A stretch of DNA of 64,000 nt from Nonomuraea jabiensis. GTDB lineage: Bacteria; Actinomycetota; Actinomycetes; Streptosporangiales; Streptosporangiaceae. The number at the start of each line of letters is the position of its first letter. Position 1 is the stretch's first letter. Both the position numbers and the translations under genes were made by a program. Below the pieces are notes generated by a model that did no database searches, was not told where the DNA came from, and was given only the letters and a program-made list of their open reading frames with translations. This document shows positions 58,504 to 64,000 of this stretch, one piece after another. The stretch is from positions 5,208,001 to 5,272,000 of the forward strand of contig NZ_JACHMB010000001.1 of assembly GCF_014204795.1 (NCBI RefSeq), given 5' to 3'.

Positions 58504-60067
58504 CGAGCTGCGTGGGCTTGAGCGGGATGCCGAGGCCGGGCGGCCGGTAGGTGGGCAGCGCCTCGCCGTACTCATGCATCCAGGCGTGGTCCACCAGCAG
58601 CCGCATCCGCCCGCCGCCGGGCGGGCCGCCCTCCTGCACCGGGGCGGCCCGCCCGGCCAGGCGCGCGACCGCCTCCGCGACCAGCCCGGCGTCGGGCGGT
58701 GACAGGTCGCAGTGGTCGTCCGGCCCGATGATCAGGTCCACGTCGGGCGGCAGCGGGTAGATCGGCCGCGGCAGGGCCAGGACGCGCGGCGGCGGCGCCA
58801 TCGGCCAGCCGCCGGCCACCGCCTCCAGCAGCACCGAGCGCGCGGTCCGGCGCGCGAACAGCCCCTCGGCCAGCGCCCAGCTCAGCGCGCCCACGTCCGC
58901 GCGGTCCTCGCCGCAGGCATGCAGGCACAGGTACGGCACCAGCGGGATCCCGGTCCCGCTCGCCTGCGCCCACCCCCTGCCGCAGCCGGTCAGCACCAGC
59001 AGCGCCAGCATCGCCCGGTAGGCGGTGTCGGCGTGCGGCGTCTCGAGCCGCCCGGGCACGAGCAGGCAGCGCCCGCCGGTCTTCTCCGCCGTCACGCCCA
59101 GCTCGCGCGCGATCTTCAGCGTCCGCGACGCGGCCACGCCCGTGCACGCCTCCTGCCAGGCAGGCGTGTACGGCTCGCCCGGGTCGGCGTACCCGGACGG
59201 CCACACGCCGGGCAACCCGGGCCGGGCCACCCCGTAGACGGCCAGCAGCAGGTCGAACACCGTCGTCACCAGCTCGTCGCCGTCCCGCAGCACCGGCACG
59301 CCCCGGCGCAGCACGCCCGGCCCGTCGTCGAAGCGCGGCAGCAGCACCTCCACCGCCTCGCCGCCGTACACGCTCAGCCGGTCACTCCCGCGCCCCAGCA
59401 GCCCGCCCGGCACGTAGGCGTCCTCGCGCGCCCGCAGCCGCACCAGCGACGGCAGGTCCGTGCGCTCCATGGCGTGCGCGGCGAACGGCGTCCTGTCCAG
59501 GAAGAACTCCTTGAGCAGCACGTGCCCCATGGCCATCGCGAGCGCCCCGTCCGTGCCGGGGCGCACGACCAGCGTCTCGTCGGACAACCGCGTCGGATGC
59601 GTGCCGATCGCCACCACCTTCTGGCCCTTGTACCGGCCGGCGATCACCCAGGGGGTGTCCGGCGTGCGTACCACCCGGTTGTTCTCCCCCCACAGCAGCA
59701 CGTACGCCGCTTGCGCCCAGTCGTCGGGCGCCGGGCCCGCGAACCGCGGCCCCAGCACCTGCTCCGGCGCGCACGGATGCTCGGTCAGCACCGCGCCGCC
59801 GAGAGCGGCGATCAGCCCCGCCAGCGGCGAGGTGGACAGCACCGCCACCCGGTCGGCCCCGTGGCACGCGGCGGTGTGCACCATCGCCGCCGCCGCCAGC
59901 TCCGCCGCCGAGGCGTCATCGAGCGGCACCCGCCGCTCTCCCCGGAACGGCCGATATTGCTGAGAATTCGCTGTGAGTTTCGCCCAGGCGGCAACCGGGT
60001 CACGAACCCCGTCCCGCACTTCGAAATAGAGCCTGACCAGTGCCTGGTTGACCTGCGATCCCCCCAT
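58496..60067 (-). CDS. Truncated NarG-like molybdopterin oxidoreductase
   Basis: 523 residues. It resembles the middle of nitrate reductase alpha chains: AAWAKLTANSQQYRP, TAACHGADRVAVLS, YVLLWGENNRVVRTPDTPWVIAGRYKGQKVVAI, RPGTDGALAMAMGHVLLKEFFLDRTPF. The N-terminal [4Fe-4S]-binding region and the large C-terminal half (about 700 residues) of NarG are missing. The segment normally holding the Mo-ligand Asp (YCDLP) reads EHPCAPEQ. No narH, narJ or narI is near. It is probably not a respiratory nitrate reductase; a repurposed or decaying paralogue. Confidence 0.7.
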   Translation of the reverse strand: MGGSQVNQALVRLYFEVRDGVRDPVAAWAKLTANSQQYRPFRGERRVPLDDASAAELAAAAMVHTAACHGADRVAVLSTSPLAGLIAALGGAVLTEHPCAPEQVLGPRFAGPAPDDWAQAAYVLLWGENNRVVRTPDTPWVIAGRYKGQKVVAIGTHPTRLSDETLVVRPGTDGALAMAMGHVLLKEFFLDRTPFAAHAMERTDLPSLVRLRAREDAYVPGGLLGRGSDRLSVYGGEAVEVLLPRFDDGPGVLRRGVPVLRDGDELVTTVFDLLLAVYGVARPGLPGVWPSGYADPGEPYTPAWQEACTGVAASRTLKIARELGVTAEKTGGRCLLVPGRLETPHADTAYRAMLALLVLTGCGRGWAQASGTGIPLVPYLCLHACGEDRADVGALSWALAEGLFARRTARSVLLEAVAGGWPMAPPPRVLALPRPIYPLPPDVDLIIGPDDHCDLSPPDAGLVAEAVARLAGRAAPVQEGGPPGGGRMRLLVDHAWMHEYGEALPTYRPPGLGIPLKPTQLVR

Positions 60068-60185
60068 GGAAAAAGTTCAACACAGACAGTGACGCTCTAT
60101 CGCCATACGTATCGGCATGTCGGGGATAAGAATTGGAAGCCCTGGTGGCAACCACTGCCGCTGTTGCGGCAGGCTAGAGGCCGCC

Positions 60186-61580
60186 ATGGATTACGCAGTT
60201 CTCACGGGGATAGTCCTCGTCGCCGGTGTCGTGCTCGCTCTAGTCGCCCAATGGCGGGATTGGCGTCCACCGCTCGTCGTCGCCATCGTCGTCGGCGTGG
60301 CCGTGCGCCTGCTGATCATGTACACGTCGGCCATCGATTCGTGGCAACCCGTCGACTTCATGGAGAGCTTCAAGCCCGCGGGCGAGGCCGTGCTGCGCGG
60401 CCAGGACCCGGTGCTGGCCAGCGAGGGCGGCTGGCACTTCCTGCCGACCATCCCGTACGTGTACGGCATCCTGCTGTGGCTCGGCATCCCGTGGGAGTAC
60501 GCCGGGCGCCTGGTCACCGTGGTCGCCGACATCGCGCTCATCCCGCTGGTGGCCAAGCTGGCCGGCGGCCCCAAGGCGTCGCTGCGGGCCCTCCAGTACG
60601 CGCTCAACCCCCTCGCCCTGATGATCGCCGCCATCCATGGCCAGGTCGAGCCGGTCGCGCTCGTGTTCGGCGTGGCGGCGTTCGTGGTCGCCCGCGGCTC
60701 CGGCGCGCTGGAGCGTCCCGGCATCGCCACGGACGTGGTCGCCCGGGTACGCGCCGGCGTGGCCGCCTACGGCGTGCGCTCCTCGATCCCGCGCGTGGTC
60801 GGCAGGGGCGGCATGCTGCACCGCGCCCTGCTGCCCGGCCCCGACGACAGGGCCGACCTCAAGCGGGGCGCGCTGGCCGGCGTGCTGATGGGCCTGGCGC
60901 TGTGCGCCAAGAGCTGGCCGATCTGGCTGATCCCCGGCATGCTGCTGCTCCTGCCCAACCTGCGCTCCCGGGTCGCCGCGCTGTTCACCACCGGGATCGT
61001 GCCGCTGTTCTTCCTGGTCACGCTGCCGGTCTTCGCGGGCACGTCCCTCAGCCAGATCCCCGCCGTCATCAACACCATCCGGGACATCCGCCCCATCGTC
61101 GGCGAGTGGGGCTGGACCCCCTGGTACACCGGCGGCGACTGGGCGCTGCGGCCCGACCTGGCCTCGTTCGGCACGAACCTGATCTACCTGTGCGTCGTCG
61201 CGGCCGTCCTCTACTGGCGGCGCGCCGACCCGATCGACATGACGACGGCCATTCTGCTCGTCTTCATGGTCGTGACGCCCCGGCTCGGGGCCCAGTACCT
61301 GATGTGGTTCATGCCGTTCCTGGTCGCCAGGCCCACCAGGTTCGCCTGGCCGGCCATCGTGGGCGTGTCGCTCTGGTCCGGATACGGCTACCTCTACATG
61401 ACGCAGTTCGACGTCAACAGCTGGTGGTACCTGCACCAGGACTGGTCGCGGGCGTCGATCGTGCTGCTGCCCATCCTGGCGCTGGCCATGCCCTGGGGCC
61501 GCCGCGTCGCGGCCACGGCCCCAGGACTGGCTCCCGTCGGCGGCCCGTCTCAGCAGGCCAAGGTCAGCTCACCCGCATAG
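60186..61580 (+). CDS. GT-C-like polytopic membrane protein (possible polyprenol-dependent glycosyltransferase)
   Basis: 464 residues from ATG 60186, a start that opens directly in the first membrane segment MDYAVLTGIVLVAGVVLALVAQ. About 11-12 membrane segments; SAIDSWQPVDFMESFKPAGEAVLRGQDPV is the usual first extracellular loop of DUF2029/GT87-like mannosyltransferases, and NPLALMIAAIHGQVEP and GWTPWYTGGDW recur in that group. It would transfer sugar from a lipid carrier outside the membrane. The 3' end overlaps the convergent erm gene by 12 bases. Confidence 0.7.
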   Translation: MDYAVLTGIVLVAGVVLALVAQWRDWRPPLVVAIVVGVAVRLLIMYTSAIDSWQPVDFMESFKPAGEAVLRGQDPVLASEGGWHFLPTIPYVYGILLWLGIPWEYAGRLVTVVADIALIPLVAKLAGGPKASLRALQYALNPLALMIAAIHGQVEPVALVFGVAAFVVARGSGALERPGIATDVVARVRAGVAAYGVRSSIPRVVGRGGMLHRALLPGPDDRADLKRGALAGVLMGLALCAKSWPIWLIPGMLLLLPNLRSRVAALFTTGIVPLFFLVTLPVFAGTSLSQIPAVINTIRDIRPIVGEWGWTPWYTGGDWALRPDLASFGTNLIYLCVVAAVLYWRRADPIDMTTAILLVFMVVTPRLGAQYLMWFMPFLVARPTRFAWPAIVGVSLWSGYGYLYMTQFDVNSWWYLHQDWSRASIVLLPILALAMPWGRRVAATAPGLAPVGGPSQQAKVSSPA

Positions 61581-62393
61581 GCGCCCCCACAGGATGATCC
61601 ACTGGTCGGGGTGGACGTGGGCCACGACGGTGTCGCGGGCGACGCCCGCCGCCTTCAGCGCGGCGTCCACCCCCTCGTAACGGGTCTTCAGCGAGGCGCG
61701 CACCGAGCCGCCGACGCCGCCGAAACCCAGCTCGACCAGCTCCTGGTAGGAGCCGCGGTCAGAGACGAGCGGCTCGGGCCTGCGCTGGAGGCGCAGGATC
61801 GCCGAGTCGACGGACGGGACGGGGCGGAAGCTCTCCCTGCCGATCGTGTCGCCGAGCCGCCAGTGGAACCACGGCCACGACTCCACCGTGACCAGGCTCC
61901 AGCGGCCGTAGTCGCCCGACCGCTTGCGGGCGTACTCCCGCTGGGTGAGCAGCGTCGCCGAGGTCAGGGCCGGTGCCCGCAGGCACCAGTCCACGATCTT
62001 CGACGTGATCGAGTACGGAATGTTGCCCACGACCGCGAACGGCTCGTGCGGCGCCCGCGCGGCCGTGAAGTCGCCCCTGACCACGTCGATCCTGGGATCG
62101 CTGCGCGTACGGGCGGCCAGCCGCCCGGCGAGCAGCGGGTCGATCTCGTAGCCGACGACCCGCGCGCCCGCCTCGGCGAGCGCCAGGGTGAGCACGCCCT
62201 CCCCGGCGCCGGGCTCCAGCACGAGCCCTTCGGGAGCGGCGGCCTTCACCATCAGATCGACGGCATGCCGGTCGGCCAGGAAATTCTGCGAGAGCGTGCG
62301 CCGCGCCCGATCCTTGGGCGTGCGGCCGCCGCCGCCATTCCTGACTTTACGCTGAGTGTGCGAATAGTTTCCGTGCGCGAAATTCTGCGCCAC
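61569..62393 (-). CDS. erm: 23S rRNA (adenine-N6) methyltransferase Erm (MLS resistance)
   Basis: 274 residues, GTG start at 62393 with AAAGGG about 9 bases upstream. Rossmann methyltransferase: LSQNFLADRHAVDLMV (35-50), SAM motif VLEPGAGEGVLTL (58-70), YEIDPLLA, and catalytic NIPY (124-127). The C-terminal part (FRPVPSVDSAILRLQRR) is RsmA/Erm-like. The first 30 residues are Asn/Arg/Gly-rich as in actinomycete Erm proteins. It should methylate A2058 and block macrolides, lincosamides and streptogramin B. The leader peptide and hairpins upstream indicate drug-inducible translation. Confidence 0.9.
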   Translation of the reverse strand: MAQNFAHGNYSHTQRKVRNGGGGRTPKDRARRTLSQNFLADRHAVDLMVKAAAPEGLVLEPGAGEGVLTLALAEAGARVVGYEIDPLLAGRLAARTRSDPRIDVVRGDFTAARAPHEPFAVVGNIPYSITSKIVDWCLRAPALTSATLLTQREYARKRSGDYGRWSLVTVESWPWFHWRLGDTIGRESFRPVPSVDSAILRLQRRPEPLVSDRGSYQELVELGFGGVGGSVRASLKTRYEGVDAALKAAGVARDTVVAHVHPDQWIILWGRLCG

Positions 62394-62400
62394 AGCACTT

Positions 62401-62439
62401 GCCCTTTCGGGTCCTCGAGATTGACAGGTCTCGAAGGGC
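62401..62439 (-). promoter_or_regulatory. SD-sequestering hairpin of erm
   Basis: On the minus strand GCCCT pairs with AGGGC (62435-62439 with 62401-62405), enclosing a second stem TCGAGA / TCTCGA (62429-62434 with 62415-62420). The 3' arm contains the erm Shine-Dalgarno AAAGGG, so translation would be blocked until the structure opens. This is classic Erm translational attenuation geometry. Confidence 0.65.
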
Positions 62440-62452
62440 CCTGGGCACGCGT

Positions 62453-62485
62453 GCGGACGCTACAGCCTCAGGTTGTCGCGTCCGC
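62453..62485 (-). promoter_or_regulatory. Upstream attenuator hairpin of erm
   Basis: GCGGACGC / GCGTCCGC, a perfect 8-base stem (62478-62485 with 62453-62460) beginning at the leader peptide stop codon. A ribosome stalled in the leader would change its pairing and hence the downstream hairpin. Confidence 0.65.
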
Positions 62486-62550
62486 TAGCGGGCCAGAGCC
62501 CGGCCGCGGCGGATGCGAATGAAAACCTGGCAGGAGAACATGCATGTCAT
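62485..62550 (-). CDS. Erm leader peptide (Arg-rich, RIR motif)
   Basis: 21 codons, ATG 62550 to TAG 62485, reading MTCMFSCQVF then IRIRRGRALAR. The R-I-R (and R-G-R) is the Arg/Lys-X-Arg/Lys type motif known to cause macrolide-dependent ribosome arrest in ErmD-class leaders. It ends at the first hairpin, 92 bases before the erm start. There is no Shine-Dalgarno; the start lies 7 bases after a -10 box, so the transcript is probably leaderless. A second in-frame ATG (62541) is possible. Confidence 0.6.
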   Translation of the reverse strand: MTCMFSCQVFIRIRRGRALAR

Positions 62551-62557
62551 GCCGGTC

Positions 62558-62598
62558 ACAGTAGGCAGCGTTCCGCCGTCCGGGCAACGGAATTAAAT
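62558..62598 (-). promoter_or_regulatory. Promoter of erm leader transcript, WhiB7-like
   Basis: Minus strand: -35 TTGCCC (62582-62587), 18-base spacer, -10 TACTGT (62558-62563). An AT-rich block (62591-62598) sits just upstream of the -35. AT-rich DNA abutting the -35 is the hallmark of WhiB7-activated antibiotic-resistance promoters in actinobacteria. Transcription would start at or next to the leader ATG. Confidence 0.5.
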
Positions 62599-62656
62599 CG
62601 GCGGCGTCGCGAGCGCTTTGAGCCCGCTTTGAAGTGGCTCGGGTAGACCTTTACCC

Positions 62657-63334
62657 ATGGACCGACCGGCCAGGGTGCTCGTCGTGGACGACGAGCCGAA
62701 CATCCGCGCCCTGCTCTCCCAGACGTTACGGCTGGTGTCGTTCGAGGTCAGGACCGCGGAGACGGGCGCGGAGGCGTTGACGGCCGCCAGGGAGTTCGAC
62801 CCCGACATCGTGGTGCTCGACGTGATGCTGGAGGACTTCGACGGGTTCGAGGTCGCCAGGCGGCTGGGCGAGCGCGTCCCCGTGCTCTTCCTGACCGCCC
62901 GCGACCGGGTCGAGGACCGCGTCCAGGGCCTCACGCTGGGCGCCGACGACTACGTGGCCAAGCCGTTCAGCCTGGAGGAGGTGGTGCTGCGCATCCGCGC
63001 CATCCTGCGCCGCAGCCGCTCGACGCCCCGCAACGACGTGCTCCGCTACGCCGACCTGGAGCTCGACCCCGCGGCCCACCAGGTCTCCCGCGCCGGAGTG
63101 CCGGTGGAGCTGTCGCCCACCGAGTTCAACCTCCTCGAATACCTCCTCACCAACGCCGGCAGGGTGGTGAGCAAGGCGCAGATCCTCGACAGCGTCTGGC
63201 ACTACGACTTCGACGGCGACTCCAGCATCGTCGAGTCGTACGTCTACTACCTGCGCAAGAAGATCGACAAATGGGAGCCGCAGCTCATCCACACCGTGCG
63301 CGGCGTCGGCTACACGCTGAGGACCCCGCGGTGA
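62657..63334 (+). CDS. OmpR-family response regulator
   Basis: 225 residues. Receiver domain: VLVVDDEPNIR (acidic pocket), phospho-acceptor D55 in IVVLDVML, LTARD (Thr switch), YVAKPFS (Lys). The C-terminal winged helix holds VELSPTEFNLLEYLLTNAGRVVSKAQIL, with ESYVYYLRKKID recognition helix and RGVGYTLR wing. It is coupled by a GTGA overlap to the sensor kinase that follows. Target genes are not evident. Confidence 0.93.
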   Translation: MDRPARVLVVDDEPNIRALLSQTLRLVSFEVRTAETGAEALTAAREFDPDIVVLDVMLEDFDGFEVARRLGERVPVLFLTARDRVEDRVQGLTLGADDYVAKPFSLEEVVLRIRAILRRSRSTPRNDVLRYADLELDPAAHQVSRAGVPVELSPTEFNLLEYLLTNAGRVVSKAQILDSVWHYDFDGDSSIVESYVYYLRKKIDKWEPQLIHTVRGVGYTLRTPR

Positions 63335-64000
63335 GGCCCGCCGCCTGGACCCTGCGCACCCGCCTGGTCATGGCCGTGCTCGGGGTCGCCACGCTCGGCC
63401 TGGTGCTCTCCACCGTGGCGGGCGTCGCGCTGCTGCGCGGCAACCTGATGGGCCGGGTGGACGAGCAGCTCGAACAGCTCAACCGCATCGTCACGATCAA
63501 GGGGGGCGACCTCTTCTCGCGGGCGCGGACGGTCACTCCGACCCCGGTGGACGACGTCGTCTCCGAGGTGCTCACCAAGCGGGTCGCCGCCATCCAGCAG
63601 GTCATGGTGTACGACACCGGCGGCGCGCTGCGGTTCAGGTTCGGCGACCCGAACCAGCCCGGCCCCGTCATCGACGAGGGCAGGATCGGCGAGAACTACA
63701 CCGCGCCGGGCACCTCGGGGCCTTCCTGGCGCGTCCGCGCCACGAAGGCGTCCAACGGCAACACCGTGGTCTTCGCCCAGTCGCTCGCCGAGGTCGAGCA
63801 GACCCAGACCTCGGCCGTCGCCATCTTCGTCGCGGTGGGCGTGTTCGTGCTGCTCCTGCTCGGCCTGGCCGCCGACGCCCTCGTACGCCTCGGCCTGCGC
63901 CCGCTGACCAGGATGGAGGCCACGGCCGGACACATCGCCCGCGGCGACTTCGACCGCCGGGTGCCCGCCCACGACCCGCACACCGAGCCCGGCCGCCTGG
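63331..64000 (+). CDS. Sensor histidine kinase, N-terminal part (runs off window)
   Basis: GTG at 63331 in the overlap with the response regulator stop; 223 residues visible. The N-terminus VRPAAWTLRTRLVMAVLGVATLGLVLSTVAG is the first membrane segment. An extracytoplasmic sensor region of about 130 residues follows, then a second membrane segment (AVAIFVAVGVFVLLLLGLAADALV) and a HAMP domain (LGLRPLTRMEATAGHIARGDFDRRVP). The kinase core lies beyond 64000. Confidence 0.9.
   Translation, partial: MRPAAWTLRTRLVMAVLGVATLGLVLSTVAGVALLRGNLMGRVDEQLEQLNRIVTIKGGDLFSRARTVTPTPVDDVVSEVLTKRVAAIQQVMVYDTGGALRFRFGDPNQPGPVIDEGRIGENYTAPGTSGPSWRVRATKASNGNTVVFAQSLAEVEQTQTSAVAIFVAVGVFVLLLLGLAADALVRLGLRPLTRMEATAGHIARGDFDRRVPAHDPHTEPGRL

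Noticed and set aside
62540..62596. 18-codon plus-strand ORF MHVMPVTVGSV... with AGGAG just upstream, before the response regulator
   Set aside because: Spacing of AGGAG to ATG is only 3 bases and the same DNA is better explained as the erm leader and promoter on the other strand.

Overview
The window is very GC-rich with strong third-position GC bias, densely packed, and full of 4-base ATGA/GTGA start/stop overlaps. AfsR/SARP regulators, several STAND-type NTPases, Tat/lipoprotein signals and multidomain secreted chitinases point to a filamentous actinomycete, most likely of the Streptosporangiaceae (Nonomuraea-like). The taxon is inferred from gene style, not from a marker gene. No rRNA, tRNA or CRISPR array was recognised.

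Layout. 1-4273: end of a sugar-catabolic operon (sugar phosphate isomerase, Gfo/Idh/MocA oxidoreductase, GH38 alpha-mannosidase). 4310-11286: an unusual accessory island. A SIR2-domain protein is translationally coupled to an nSTAND-TPR NTPase. Divergent from it is an NB-ARC/TPR protein resembling the TPR partner of FxSxx-COOH RiPP systems. Convergent with that is an HExxH-type putative peptide hydroxylase coupled to a 62-residue peptide with an FxSxx-like leader but no FxSxx C-terminus. No radical SAM maturase is present. This is my best candidate for an undescribed system. 11484-22271: agmatine/putrescine catabolism and uptake (agmatinase, NCS1 permease, Lrp regulator, aminobutyraldehyde dehydrogenase, PotADBC-type transporter, FAD amine oxidoreductase, hydrolase). 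22383-23309: beta-lactamase-like lipoprotein.

23768-29450: second accessory region. Two coupled hypothetical genes, an XRE/TPR regulator and an HFCD flavoprotein lie beside a PIMT-like methyltransferase gene that is split by a TnpB-only IS200/IS605-family element. A VOC/bleomycin-resistance-like protein follows. 29757-43269: ordinary chromosome with an MFS drug exporter and AfsR-type regulator, PEP mutase-like enzyme with a compact P450, DUF998 protein with GT4 glycosyltransferase, DMT and DedA membrane proteins, an orphan NarL-type histidine kinase, and VC0807- and LeuE-like proteins.

43657-58503: secreted polymer degradation. A GH5 cellulase and a three-gene GH18 chitinase operon share the same promoter/operator module: the box TTTGGGTCTTGT, then 49 bp start-to-start to a 17-bp TTAGGAAA-N-TTTCCTAA-like palindrome. 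Between them lie a second AfsR-type regulator, a DrrAB-like exporter with a CocE hydrolase, and a zinc carboxypeptidase. 58496-64000: a truncated NarG-like protein, a GT-C-like membrane protein, an Erm 23S rRNA methyltransferase preceded by a 21-codon Arg-rich leader peptide and SD-sequestering hairpins, and an OmpR-type two-component pair running off the end.
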